From positions 1 to 64,000 of the forward strand of contig AP026549.1 of the NCBI GenBank assembly GCA_026075535.2: 64,000 nucleotides of DNA, in the 5' to 3' direction. Shown piece by piece: positions 45,650-57,377 of this stretch. Numbering within the stretch: the first letter of the stretch is position 1; each line of letters opens with the position of its first letter. Both the position numbers and the translations under genes were made by a program. The stretch is from Tricholoma matsutake. Lineage: Eukaryota > Basidiomycota > Agaricomycetes > Agaricales > Tricholomataceae. The notes under the pieces were generated by a model. It did no database searches and had not been told where the DNA came from. It saw nothing but the letters and a program-made list of their open reading frames with translations.

Positions 45650-48600
45650 AATAAGCACATTAAGGACCTATTTCTCCTTAGAACTGATGATGTGCTAAGT
45701 AGATCTAAGAGTTTAATCAATGTAAAAAAATGTCAAGGAGAATAGGGGAGGAAAGGGGATGGCTAGGGACAGACAGTGGGAAGATCAGGAGAGGGTGGAT
45801 GAGGAGAGGGGGGAGTTCCCAAATGAATTTGGCATCTTCTTAAACTACACTTGTACTCTCTGCTTCAATGATAAGCCCAATTACTCATACTTGCATAAGC
45901 TGTTCCAGGATTTGTTTGTTTGAGAGGGCTTCCAGTATGACTATGTCTTCAATTGGAGTGTCAGGTGCAGTGCTCAGGATGACAATGCTGCTGCCAGAAG
46001 AAAAGTTGTCCAAGATGAGGAAGATCATCATGCCAGTGACTGAAAGTAAGTAAAATATGTTGTTGTGATGAGGGGTCTCATTCAATCTTTTTCTATGATA
46101 GGCTCTGCTCCCATGCTTAGTGCATGTCACAGGTAACCCACGGGTCACTTGACCTCTACCTGCACCCACACCCATGCAAAACCTGTACCCATGCTTGTGG
46201 GTATGGGTACAGGTGGGTCACATGGGTACAGAAACCCATGTGGGGTGGCACAGCAGGTTTGCATCAACATTGTCCCCTTGCCATTAGTTGCTCCCCATTT
46301 CCATCCCATGAGCAGTTGCTTGTGGCGGTGGTTGGGGGTGCTACTGTCTGCCATTGTGAGTGAAGGATGGCTGTTAGCACCTGGTCCACCCTGTGAGCGA
46401 GTGCTCACAGTGGTGGGGGATGGGTGCTGGAGTGCCATCTCCCTCCCATGGTACACCCTACAAGTAGGTGCTCATAGGTGTATGGGGTGGGTAGGTCCAT
46501 TGTCATCATTGTCATCAGGCCCTTGTCCTGGTGATTGTTGTCATTGTCATAGGTGGCTAGCACCTGCAGTCCACCCCATGAGCAGGTGCTTGCAGGTTTG
46601 GGGTGGGTGTTGCCTTGTCCCTAGTTTAGCAAGGTATGGGGGCCATTAACGTGATGTAACAGGCATACGAGGGTGGGACATACTGGTACTGCATTACATA
46701 GGGCCTTCCCTCATCCATCACCATTGTTCCCCTTCCAAACCCTATTTTGTTCATTGTTCATCATTTGAGAGATCCTTAATAAGAAAGAAAAACAATTAAT
46801 AAGTTGATAAAAACAAGCAACAAATGAAAAAAAACTTATCGGGGGCACAACTGATGGATACACTGGGTGTTGTGGGTAGTATCAACATGCATTCAATTGA
46901 GTTGTACTAGCGTCAATTATGATGGTGAGTACCAGTCAATCATTAGAGTTTGAACTGAGTTTGAACTTACTTTTACCAGTACTGGACCAGAAAAAAAACC
47001 TGCCATACCTGTTGCATAAGTGTGGGTTTTGAATGGGTACCTCAAACACGACCCATACCCATACCCTTCTAACCCATACCTGCATACCCATGCGGGTTTG
47101 CAAACCTGTGACATGCACTACCCATGCTATACAGCCTGATCCCATTGGCCAGCAACATCCCAGCAGCCATCATGCTGGTGAACTTTGGTAAATGATGTTG
47201 AAGTCATGTGGTCACTTTTTGGGTCTATGCACTTCAGGTGCAGCCAGGAGATTAGGAGTGGAGGGAGGTGTTGAGGAATTTTGTCTGGTTCATGGTTGTT
47301 TCTACTACTAATGGGGTGTAAGGTCAAGCTGTGCTCCCAAGAACCTTGCCTGAATGATGAAGATGCTTGGGAATAGAACATTTTGGTTGGGGCACATCTA
47401 GTGCTGGCTCTTGACTCATGGCTTATGGCTTCTGCTCATTTATCTCTACCCTAGCTTTCACATCGCTCAATTCATCTATCCCCCCACTCTGGGCACCATG
47501 TCTATAGTGCCCAGTCATGTCATGGGGACAGCATGTGTTGCCAATTAGATCACACCACTACCAAGACACAGCTTATTATTGCCTCACTTGTTATTTCTTT
47601 CATGGACACTTGTTTCTATTCAGGCCACATTTCAATTCTTGAGTGTACAGTGACCGCCTCAATTTTGATCTCTCCTATAGTGTTGTCCCATTTTACACCT
47701 ATGATTTTGTGATACTATCAATGATATTATTCTACTGTTTCCTTGTTCTTTACATCCCACCCCTGCTATGTCATCACTTCCCATATCTTTCTACAGTGGT
47801 TGCTATCACCACTTCCTATCTTGCCCTTCTATTGCTCACAATTTGTAGTCCTCACATTCTCCACCTCTAGGCTTTATAACAGTAATCCCTTGAGGGCGAG
47901 CAGGATGGAGAGGGTGTCACATCTGCACTGGCAGTCTGTTGGGGATTGAGAGTGGATTGGAGATTTGGGGATAGTATATTGAAGAGATTGAGAAGCATTT
48001 GCCGTATTGCATCTGCTAATAGAGTCCTATATCATTGCCTATTAAATATGATCTCACAAACTCCTTTACAACTTTCCTACCTCCTCTTCCCACTAGCTCA
48101 GATGTGTTGTTGATGTATACTGGTTCACTGTGCTTCTGTATGCTCATTGCTGCAATCTGTGGAGATAGCCTCCTTCACCATGGTGCTCCAATCCAAAAGA
48201 GAGGAAGAGCTTGTTAGTTCTTACTACAATAACAAGGCCACAATTATCCAGGAAGCTTAGGTGTTCAATGACTCACCAATTAGTCCTTGGAACTGCAGGG
48301 CACTACTCACATGGATTGTGTACCCTGCTTTATATTGGGGAGACCTTTAGCACTCAGGATGCAAGAGTATCTTAGTATTATGTGTGTCTTGGAAGCTTCA
48401 CATTTTCAGCAGAGTGCACTGTGGCAGGCAGTTTACTTGGCAATAAAAGAACTAGTAACCATGGCTGAAGATGTAATTATGGTTATTAGTAGTGTCATAA
48501 AGGATATACAATCAAATTCTGAGGTTATATTGGCCAAACACAATCTGGGCACTATGTAATATCATTGACATATGTCTTCTGAATCATACCTTTCTTACTG

Positions 48601-49760
48601 CATACTTGTGTTTGTCCATTCAAGCCTTCAATTGCTCAAGGTGTTAAAAGATTTTTCAAGGCTGCCATCATTGACCATAGCCCCTCCATCTCTCCACTGC
48701 CCTCATTTTAGCATACCACCTCTTTCCTGCCATGAAAGATGTCATAAAGTGCTAGGTCAATGAGGCACAAGAGGCTGTTAATGCAAAAACAAACTTTTCT
48801 TTTTTTGCTTCTACCAGTGGCAGCTTCTATCTCGGCTTTGGTGCATCATCCCAACTTAGTGGTCTATAAATGATCTCCTTGTCAAGCTATGTCACACAAT
48901 ACCATACTCTCAGTCTCTTGTACCTTATCCACCAACAAGACTGCATGGGTGTGACACAAATGATACAACAATTAGGTGGTGGTAAGACTGGTTCCAGGAC
49001 AACTCTTAAAAATCCAATGGTGTTATCCATGCTTAATCAATGTACTGCAGAAGGTCATGGAGGATTTAAAGTATGTGGTTTTCAACTAATTTGATGATTG
49101 GATTCAGGGTTTAAAGGTAAATGCTTGAATTGCTGGATGGTTGATTGCATCATACATGGTCAACTTCAAAGCTGCAAGCCATCTGAGAGATGAAGAACAT
49201 AAGGGCAGCCCAGTTGACCAAACCAGTATCTGGTCAGTAAATTATATTCCACTTGACTTGTGGCCACCTGCAGCATTGATCTAGCAATTAGGGCATGGGC
49301 GCAAAGGGGCTGTAGTTTGGAAATGTTGGGATGCCATGGAGCTGGTAGATGAGACTAGTGACAAGATGGGATAGCTGGTAGTGAATGCTTACATTGGGTG
49401 TGCTTTGCTAAAGAAAAAGTGAGGAAGGAGAAAAGGCCTGCAGGGGTTTGATGTTGGCTAAGTATGAGGCCAATAGTGGGGCTGTGCTCATTTAACAGAC
49501 AATTAAGTACTGGTAAGCTATTTGAAGGAGGAAAAGTTAAAAAAAAACAGGAATGATGTGTTCAATAGGAGTGTGTTGTTCTGGTGTCTTGTCTTCAAGC
49601 TCCTTCAGGATGATGACCAAAACTTTGAATGTAGGCAAAATATTAACCTGGCCCTGACTACAACCTGACTCCTCCCTTCCCAGTGTCTTTTTCATGCAGA
49701 AAAACAATTGTTCCTCAACAAGATGTATTCATGTACTTCCTGGAAATGGCAAAGAAATGT
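45650..49760. other. No gene recognised; low-complexity DNA
   Basis: 46124-46250 and 47000-47130 are reiterated ACCCATACCCATGGGT words. Hairpin-family copies occur near 46310, 46392 and 46577. 47380-49700 has pyrimidine-rich plus-strand ORFs of up to 90 codons with no motif. Best read as old decayed repeats. Confidence 0.45.
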
Positions 49761-49763
49761 GAG

Positions 49764-50720
49764 TAGGGATGCCTGCACTCAATAGACGAGTCACGTATTC
49801 TCTGGAGATTGGTAAAAGGATTGGGTCGACCCTCAATAAGCATGTTAACTTACTAGCAGAAGGGGGAATCTTGAGACTGGGAGATCTATAGTTGATGTAC
49901 AAGCTCAAAATGGGCATAGGAGAGGGGGTCTTTAGAAGGGAGGTCAGCACCCAATAGCCAGTTCACGCAAGAACTGGAAAATGGTAAAGGGGAGAGAATT
50001 GTGAGAAGGGAGGTCTGCGCCCAACAGATGAGTTCATGTACCACCTGGACATAAAAAAGAGAGGATCTCGAGAAGAAGGGAGCTCTGCGCTCAATATGCC
50101 AGTTCCCTGACTTCCTTGGGGTGAGAAAAGGGAGAGAATCAGGTGGACAAAAAAGGTCTCTGAATACCTGAGTGCACATACATTCTGAAGATGGGAAAAT
50201 GGGAGAGGAACTCTGCACTCAATAGACAAGTTGCAGTATTTCTGGGCATAGGCAGAAGGAAGACAGGATCTTAAAAAGGGAAGTCTGCACCAATAGATGT
50301 GGAAATGCCACTCGACATGAACAAGTGAGAGAGTTTCATAATGGGTGACATACTGACTTGGGTCGGGCAAAGGAGATAATCGTGAGAAGAGTGGTCTGAA
50401 TGAGCAGACGAGTTTACACAATGACTGGAGGTGGGTAAGTGAGTGAGAACCGCAAGAATGGAGGTCTAGGTTCAATACCCAAGTCCACATACTTGTTGGA
50501 GATGAGCAATGGTGATGATATCATCAGAAGGGGGTATGTTCACTGACAGCCTGGAGAAGGGCAAAGGAGAGAGGACCATGAGAAGCCAGGTCTCTCACGT
50601 GCATTCTGTGAGCCGCAAACAAGAGAGGGCCGAGAAGAAGCAACATCTGCACTCAGGAGACGAATTCACACACCAACTAGAAATGGGCAAAGGAGAGGAT
50701 TGTAAGGGAGTTCTGCACTG
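49764..50720. repeat. Degenerate minisatellite, ~70-bp units
   Basis: The phrase GGTCTGC(A/G)CTCAATAGACGAGTTCAC with a following CTGGA..GGGAGAGAATCGTGAGAAG recurs near 49764, 49941, 50013, 50082, 50210, 50282, 50392, 50463 and 50644. Spacing is about 70 bp or multiples. ORFs through it (up to 175 codons on the minus strand) are repeat-driven. Confidence 0.75.
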
Positions 50721-52283
50721 GAGGGGGTTGCCAAGGGGAAGAAAGATGGAGTTGGGGAGATCACGGAAAGAAGGGTGTTTTATAGGGCTGGGGATGGAGC
50801 CAGCGCTGGAGACAGGGTACAAGGTGGGCTACATGGTATGGTCCATGTTTGGGGCAGCGAGGCAGATGGCAGGAATACCGGGATACACATCACAATAATA
50901 TCATATCAATATTTTGCCGGTGCCAGTGATCAGAGTCAAGAAAAAAACATCATTTTGAACCTGGGCCCAAAAATTTTAAGCGTGATGTCCCAGAATTGAA
51001 GGCAGAGCCTCAGGTTGACCAAAACTTTGTAAATATGAATGTCGGAACTTTGATTGTGGCTGTACTATGATCTTGGAGAGGTAAAATTGCGACACCCAAA
51101 GACCACAGTAACCAACGGCGAATGGGAGGAACCCATGGCACGACATGAAACTGGTAATGGCTAGGGGGAGGGACCCACAAAGGCAGCGCAAGGATAATGG
51201 GGGGGGGGGGGGGGGCCAGCAGTGGCAAGGGGGAGGGACCTATGGCAACAGGGAGGGACTAGCACTGATGGGGAGGGACGAACAAGCCAGCGAAACCACC
51301 ATTACCGGTACCACCACCAACACCAGTTGGAATGCTCAGAACATGAAAAAGTTGCCGGAACAATCACCAACGCATCGGGATGGCTGCTGCTCCTCCCATA
51401 GCCTGTGGTACTCCAGTGCCAGCAGTTGTGGTCCTATTCATAGATGGCATGTCAGGACAATAAAGAAGAAGAAAATGTACATTGTGTTACAAGATGGGAA
51501 TTGAATGCTTCAAGGAAGTGGTCATGAAAAGTTCAACAAGGTTTGTCTTGGAAGCCAGCGACTAAAAAAGGTTGATAAAAGGTTCAGTTCAAACCACGTT
51601 CAACGCGGTTCTGAGATTTTGTGCCTTGCCCGAATCCAGAACCGGACTACAATGTGGTCTGGTTCTGTGCAATCATTAAACCTTAAACCGGACTTTGGAC
51701 CAGTTCTGAAAAGTTCAGGTTTGAACTTCAGTTCAGAACCAGACTGTGGCATCCCTATCCAAGGCAAATAGGAAGGGTCGCACAACTTGAAGATGAAAGG
51801 GAGGTTTTTCTTTCCCCTGTTTGATTAGTTTCATCCCCTCTCCCCTGCTCAAAATGCGATGTGGGAGGAGCATTTTTTTGTAGCTATGTGCCTAATGTCG
51901 CGAAATTAAAGATTCTGAATACTTGTATATAGCTCCCTTGCGTAAATGAGAATGTTAGTTACATTACCTTGCTCCTGCAAGCTTAAGGTCTCTCACACCT
52001 CTAAATTCCAGACCTGCCGCAATGTCGCCGACAGATACCTACACATTGCCTTGACAGGATGAAAATTGAAATACGTACTCAACAAATTACTTGCATGTTA
52101 GCATGGATTGATCTCTCCCTTCAGTTGGCATTTCCTGCCTCTCCATTCCTTTCCACCTCCTCAATTCTGTCTTTGATGATCTTATGTTGATGAGCGAAGG
52201 GGGAATAATGGAATGTAGAGCTAAGATGATGGTCCCACTAAGGGTGGTAATGAGATAGTTTGGTATCAGAAATGAGTAGCGAG
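50720..52283. other. No gene recognised
   Basis: Includes a run of 17 G (51199-51215) within GGGAGGGACC-type repeats. At 51600-51760 degenerate GGTTCTG/AACCGGAC words occur in both orientations, similar in style to 63455-63500. No supported gene. Confidence 0.45.
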
Positions 52284-52527
52284 TGTTAAAAATACGATAC
52301 CTTGTACATACTCACTCACAACCCCAATTATGAATCACATGATATACTATGTAATATGGTCCGTGCACCCTATGTAAATACGTATATAAACCCCATGTAT
52401 TCTACTGTTAATACAACAGGTTCTCTTACTGCAACCACCACCTTAGTATAGCGATAACTACAACTCACCAGGTATGTATTGAGTGATGCTGCACTCCAAC
52501 TGCATAGTAGAGTATGTGCTCCCAACA
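52284..52527 (+). repeat. 5' LTR (about 244 bp) of the truncated copia element
   Basis: It ends CCAACA at 52527, immediately before the primer-site sequence, and contains a TATA box (GTATATAAACC at 52382-52392). The start at TGTTAAAAAT (52284) is inferred. Confidence 0.6.
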
Positions 52528-52545
52528 GGTTATGGGTCCTGGCAG
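52528..52545 (+). other. Primer binding site, half-tRNA type
   Basis: GGTTATGGGTCCTGGCAG directly after CAACA matches the anticodon region of initiator tRNA-Met in complement, like the site at 16205-16225. Confidence 0.7.
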
Positions 52546-52756
52546 CTAGCAATGGTGCTCAGCGCTCTAACGAGCAGTGACATCATCTGCAATAATGCAC
52601 CAAGGTCTTTACTACCTATGCGCTCCACTGAGCTGCAACCAAGTTGCTATACTATCTCCAACGATAGATGTTCTAACGGAACATTGGAGAGCAATGTTTA
52701 CTTTTCCCTCTAATGGCTGAAAAACATGCTAACAGTTGTTTGCAACAGCGATCAAC

Positions 52757-54391
52757 ATGTCTTCAAGCCTTGAGAAACTTGTTCCTCTTTTGGAAGGATC
52801 CAACTATTTAATTTGGGCAGATGCGATGCGATCGTATCTTCAAACTGTTGGATGCTGGCAGATCATCAATGGCAATCAACCCAAACCAGCAATGTTGACA
52901 CTTGCTCCACCAAATGTTACTCGTGAACATGTGGATGGGAGGAACACCGACATAAGAGACTGGATTAAAGGAGACAACCAAGGAGTCAGAGCAATCATGC
53001 TTTGCATCTCCGGTAATCTCCAGCATCTAGGAGCTGGACAAAACAGTTCAGAAGAACTGTGGGACGCTCTTAGAACTGCATTGGGAACTCTGGGCCCTGC
53101 ACTTATCTTCACTGATTTTAAAGCTGCGACCTCCATCTGGATTAATGCCCAAACTCCTATCTCAGATATCACGAAGCTGTCTACCATTTTCGGAAGACTG
53201 ATGACTAACAACATCGGAATTCTGGAATTGATCAAAGCCATGATCTTGATCGCTGCGATCCCGCGCAATTTTGATAACCTGGCTAGCACAATATTGCAAC
53301 AGTACGATGTCTCCACACTGACTTTCACAGTCGTGAGAGATGCCATTGTTGCTGAATCACAACGGTGTTATGCTGCTGGACCTTCACAACAACCTATCAT
53401 TAATAAAATCTCCATGGTGAAACAGAAGGGTGCCAACCCCAGATGGCAATCTTCTCAGAACCAAGGAGATAAGCATGATCAACCACAGCTATCTAATGAT
53501 AAAGGCAAGGGTAAAACTACCCGTGGCAAACGTGCAGGCAAAAGTGTCAAAAATAATGATCGTGGACACCTCATGTCAGTAGCATCGGAGCAACATGCTC
53601 CAACCCCTTTTATCTCAGCGCCAGTAACTACCATTACAGGCAGCGGCTCCACCATCAGACCTACACTCTACAAGCATTTGTCCACACTGATTCCAGTTCC
53701 AAACCCCCTTCCACTACCTATCTCTATCTCTACCAAAGACCCGCAAAAGCAGCAGCCTATGCAGTGCTACATCAGCATGTCCCCTAACAGCTTGAGCTCA
53801 TCATCAGTTTACCCTGATTATCAAAGAGCACGAGATGCTCTCAAAGGTCTTGATTTGGCAAAGATGGCTAAAAATATCAAACTGATCGAGATCACATTCT
53901 CTAAACGAGAAGGGAAAAAGAGAAAGATAGAACACGAATCCAACGAGGATACCGTGAGTCTCGAATCTGAAACCGAGGATGTAAATATGGAAGAAGCGCC
54001 CACCAAGGCAGCTATTTTGGAAACAGTCACACGCACCTTATCAGTGGACACTTACAATCCAGAAAGGGAGCGAAATGACTATGACTATTTAGTCGAGAAC
54101 AATGGATATGACGACAGGTCAGTGATTCTTTACCAAAATAAACAGAATGCTCATGTAAAATTACCAGCGAGCTCTTTGGACCTTAGCGGTAGTGATTTAA
54201 TTACATGTAAATATGTGTTTGGTACACAAATATCAAGAGAGCATCCTAACGGACCTTATTCCTGTTTAAATTGTGAAAATAAGAATTGTGAATATGGAGC
54301 AGATTGGATCATGGACTCAGGTGCCTCCAATCACTTCACAGTGAATCTGTCAGATTTCACTTCATATGAAGAAATCGCCCTTGGGCCTTGA
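52757..54391 (+). CDS. copia Gag-protease part, ends at a frameshift
   Basis: From ATG 52757 (MSSSLEKLVPLLEGSNYLIW) a single frame covers the UBN2-type Gag, a basic linker (GKGKTTRGKRAGKS), an acidic Ser-rich stretch and the protease motif DSGASNHFT (about 54318). The frame ends at TGA 54389-54391 shortly after it. The homologous sequence continues in another frame from 54388. Gag and protease share a frame here, showing that the gag/protease frame change in the 11-16.5-kb copy is not conserved. Confidence 0.85.
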   Translation: MSSSLEKLVPLLEGSNYLIWADAMRSYLQTVGCWQIINGNQPKPAMLTLAPPNVTREHVDGRNTDIRDWIKGDNQGVRAIMLCISGNLQHLGAGQNSSEELWDALRTALGTLGPALIFTDFKAATSIWINAQTPISDITKLSTIFGRLMTNNIGILELIKAMILIAAIPRNFDNLASTILQQYDVSTLTFTVVRDAIVAESQRCYAAGPSQQPIINKISMVKQKGANPRWQSSQNQGDKHDQPQLSNDKGKGKTTRGKRAGKSVKNNDRGHLMSVASEQHAPTPFISAPVTTITGSGSTIRPTLYKHLSTLIPVPNPLPLPISISTKDPQKQQPMQCYISMSPNSLSSSSVYPDYQRARDALKGLDLAKMAKNIKLIEITFSKREGKKRKIEHESNEDTVSLESETEDVNMEEAPTKAAILETVTRTLSVDTYNPERERNDYDYLVENNGYDDRSVILYQNKQNAHVKLPASSLDLSGSDLITCKYVFGTQISREHPNGPYSCLNCENKNCEYGADWIMDSGASNHFTVNLSDFTSYEEIALGP

Positions 54392-55860
54392 TGAACGAGT
54401 CACTGTTCAAACTGCCTCTAAAATGGAAATTATTACCAAACAAGGCAGGGGCACTGTCTTCATTAGACAATGGGAAGATCTTACGGTGGCTTACACGCCT
54501 TTACCCTGTCTTCTATATCCCAGAATTAGTCAATCAACTATTATCCATGGGAGAGTTCTTAAAAAAGAACAAAGTCATTGGCGACGCCAATGCAATCCAC
54601 ATTGTTACTCCACAGGAGAAAACAGTGATCTCATGTGAACGTTTATTCAACGAAGACATGATCTATTGGGCTTTTACCCATATAGAAAAACCCGAGAGGT
54701 TGGGAGTTGCAACTTTATTTGTTGCAGACCACCAAATCTGGCATAGACGATTAGGACACATGTCCGATAATGCTCTAAGCAAGATGCCTCGAAGCATGAA
54801 AAAATTCCCAAAGCATATCGCTCTGAAAAAGAGCAAACCCATTTGCAAAGGCTGTGCAGAAGGGAAAATGAAATCTAAATCATTTCCCGAGTCCACAACT
54901 AGAGCAATGGAATGTTTTGAGTTAATCCATTCGGATTTCAAAACCCTACCCATGATTTCGTATCACAAACATAAATACTTCATTGTATTTGTGGATGACA
55001 AGTCATCTGCGCACTGGGTCATATGCCTTAAAACAAAGGCAGATGCAAAACAGGCTGTAAAGGAATTTTTAGCCTATGTTCAAACTCAGTTTTCCACATC
55101 GGTAAAACGATGGCGCATTGACGCAGGGGGGGAATTCCTTAACCTAGATTTGATCAATATGATCAAGGACTTAGGCATTCTGATTGAACAGAGTGTCCCA
55201 TACACGCATCAGCAAAACGGCCACGTGGAACACGCCATACACACTATAATGGAAAAAGCACAAGCAATATGCTTCACTGCTTGCTTACCACAATCTTGGT
55301 GGGAATTTTGCGTAGAACACGCTGCGCACTTAATAAATCAAACTCCGATAGCTAGACTCGATTGGATAACTCCATTCGAAGCTATGAAAGGTGTCAAACC
55401 TGACATCTCTCACTTATGAGTTTTCAGTTGTGCGACATATGTCTATTTACCCAAAGAGAAGCGAGTAAACAAACTTGCTCTGAGATCAGAATTAATGACC
55501 TATATCGGTCAAATAGATGGCATCAAAGGATATCGTTTCATGTGGCCTACTAGCGCAATCTTCATCGGTACAACAGCTACCTTTGATGAAACATTATTTC
55601 CTTATTGCAAAACTAGAAGCATTCCAACTTCGTCTGGATTTGGAGAATTACCTCCGGATGAACCGGAAGAACCAGAAAGTTCCAACACTCCAGGAACGGG
55701 TGATGACAGCAATCACGAATTGTCTGACAACAATGACTCTGATGACAACAGAGATCCATCTTCATCTAAAACCCGCCACCTTCATAAATCATCAAAACCT
55801 GATGATGATGTCAAAAGGGAGTCTAAATCGCATGACGATGCACATTCTTCCATGACCGAC
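54388..55860 (+). pseudogene. copia integrase part, broken and truncated
   Basis: The frame carries WHRRLGH, CKGCAEGK, HSDF, VDDKS and a GGEF core, then WWEFCVEHAAHL, typical of the copia integrase and its C-terminal GKGY-type tail. A TGA at 55417-55419 interrupts it, after which the same frame resumes (YVYLPKEKRVN, GIKGYRFMW) until 55860. RT and RNase H are absent. Confidence 0.85.
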
Positions 55861-56175
55861 GTGCGGATCCTTGCTGTTTGCATTCTCAGTACAGCGACGT
55901 GCGCAGTGGGCTACCTCTGCTAGAGTCCACAGCTAGCTTTGCTCTGGCGCTGCAAACTGCAACTATGGGGAATAAATTATGGCGGGACAATGTCCAAGTT
56001 CTTGTCGGGCACTCGGGTAAGTGAATTTATTGGAGGCTCACCATTCACATATTGACATCATGCAGCGCGGATGTAGCATTTCTGGGTACATTAAGGTGTC
56101 AATGGGGAACTTCTTAAAGTCTTCTTCATAAACCACTCGATTTTTTTTGTGTACCGCCTTTTTTTCACCTGCAAA

Positions 56176-56613
56176 ATGACCAACTTCACTGGGCTTAGTT
56201 CTATTCCCAACCCTGCGCACATTGCAGTTGAAGAGCAAATCGAAGTTCTGAGCTCTCTCGTGTCTTCCCTACCCGGCCATGTCCCTCTTGCGACCAAGGA
56301 CGATGAGATTGCCCGCATTTTTACTAAAATTCCTGTTCCCAACAATGCTGATCTACAGTGGCCGGTCTTCAACCGGCGGATGGACATACTCTTTGGTGAG
56401 GATGTACGCAACGGTGGTCGACTTGCGAATATCTTGCGTGGCCCTTTTGGAATGGATATGGTGATGGAGTACCTCTCGAAATCTGTGAATGAAGGTTCGC
56501 TCCTGTGGGAGCCCGTTAAGCCGAAACTAGAGCGTTTAATCAAAGAGATGCAGCACATCATGTGGGTTTTATCAACTTTCGTCAGGCCGTGGATAATTGA
56601 ATTGGCTAGATAG
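56176..56613 (+). CDS. Unknown ORF inside the hAT-type unit
   Basis: The ATG at 56176 in a good context (GCAAAATGACC) begins about 145 residues, MTNFTGLSSIPNPAHIAVEE at the start. It has an amphipathic helix region (EEQIEVLSSLVSSL) and NNADLQWPVFNRRMDILFG. The last ~20 codons (WVLSTFVRP..) may already be transposase-derived. The family is not recognised. It lies where the N-terminal half of the transposase would be expected, so it may be inserted sequence or a spliced fusion exon. Confidence 0.35.
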   Translation: MTNFTGLSSIPNPAHIAVEEQIEVLSSLVSSLPGHVPLATKDDEIARIFTKIPVPNNADLQWPVFNRRMDILFGEDVRNGGRLANILRGPFGMDMVMEYLSKSVNEGSLLWEPVKPKLERLIKEMQHIMWVLSTFVRPWIIELAR

Positions 56614-57044
56614 TATCTGTGACTTCGAAGTCACTGAGCTGCCGGCGGTTGAGGGACCACAAGATCAACTACTGGGTGAGATCGGGCGCTACTTCAAGTT
56701 TGAAGGAGGTCGTGGAGAGATTTCAAATCCTCTCGGATGGTGGAAGGTAGGTTGATGCACCTCATTCTACTGTGGTGGATGGTGACTTACGGTGATGCGA
56801 ACAGCAACACGCTGCATCATTTCCCACTATTGCCTGCATGGCAAGAGATTTCTTGGCAATCCCAGCAACCAGTGTTTCTGTCGAACGCACCTTCTCAAAA
56901 TCACGACATATTTGTACTGATCTACGGTCCGCCCTCAAGGCCGAGACAATATCGGAGGCCCTCCTGTCAAAAGTTTGGATCCGAGAGGGGTTGCTCGACG
57001 TGAAAGAACCCCCCATTGTACGCAAAAAACATGGCTTGTCGTAA
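56612..57044 (+). pseudogene. hAT transposase, C-terminal dimerisation domain
   Basis: An exon reading ICDFEVTELPAVEG and ending NPLGWWK joins through a 58-nt intron (56747-56804, GTAGGT..ACAG) to QHAASFPTIACMARDFLAIP, followed by ATSVSVERTFSKSRHICT and SEALLSKVWI. The P..WW..FP..A..FL.IP..S..SERTFS signature is the conserved hAT C-terminal dimerisation region. Stop TAA is at 57042-57044. The DDE catalytic part and the zinc finger are missing, so this copy could not act alone. Its position next to the right terminus links it to the 38050-57174 unit. Confidence 0.8.
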
Positions 57045-57174
57045 AATAGCATTTTTTTGAGAACTATATATATTAAGCCTATAACTGTATTTATACAGTA
57101 TATAGTGTGTAAATTACTGTATCCGTATATTTACTCGGCCGACCCTATACGTATACTATATGGTTGGAGCCTTA

Positions 57175-57182
57175 CGCTGTGC
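57175..57182 (+). repeat. Right 8-bp target duplication CGCTGTGC
   Basis: Identical to 38042-38049 and directly follows the inverted terminus GGTTGGAGCCTTA. Confidence 0.75.
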
Positions 57183-57377
57183 ACAGTGAACCGAGAAACC
57201 CAGGTTATAGGGTGGTTCGCACACGGGGTGTTAAGTTTCTATTTTTCGTGGTGGTGGTAGATATATATAAATTGTTGGGGTAATAACGCCAGTAGTGTAT
57301 TGATTCCATCACTGATGGCCTTTCGCCGTTCTGCTTGATACTGGTTTCGCTTCAAGTTGTGGCATGTCAAGTGACTA

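Larger units (their letters stand above)
52284..55860 (+). mobile_element. Truncated Ty1/copia element (second copy type)
   Basis: A 5' LTR, primer site, gag-protease and integrase are present on the plus strand. The element stops about 55860, before the reverse transcriptase, and runs into hAT-related sequence. It is related to the element at 11-16.5 kb but diverged at most residues, so it belongs to a different lineage of the same clade. No 3' LTR. Confidence 0.85.
38050..57174. mobile_element. 19.1-kb hAT-type unit (nested or cargo-bearing)
   Basis: The termini are 13-bp perfect inverted repeats (TAAGGCTCCAACC at 38050-38062, complement at 57162-57174) with an identical 8-bp direct repeat outside. 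Both subterminal regions share GTATACGTATA, TAAATATAC and ATACTGTATA words. A hAT transposase C-terminal domain lies 130 bp inside the right end, as expected for this superfamily. Inside are a nuclease-like gene, a protease-like pseudogene, a pogo element, a receptor-like pseudogene, minisatellites and a truncated copia element. Either host genes were carried, or a smaller element was enlarged by later insertions; known nested elements explain about 4.5 kb. Confidence 0.6.

Noticed and set aside
49886..50898. ORFs of 110-175 codons on both strands
   Set aside because: They span the ~70-bp minisatellite, and their residues repeat with its period.
51199..51215. Run of 17 G as a possible feature
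   Set aside because: A simple homopolymer in G-rich low-complexity DNA whose length may not be reliable.
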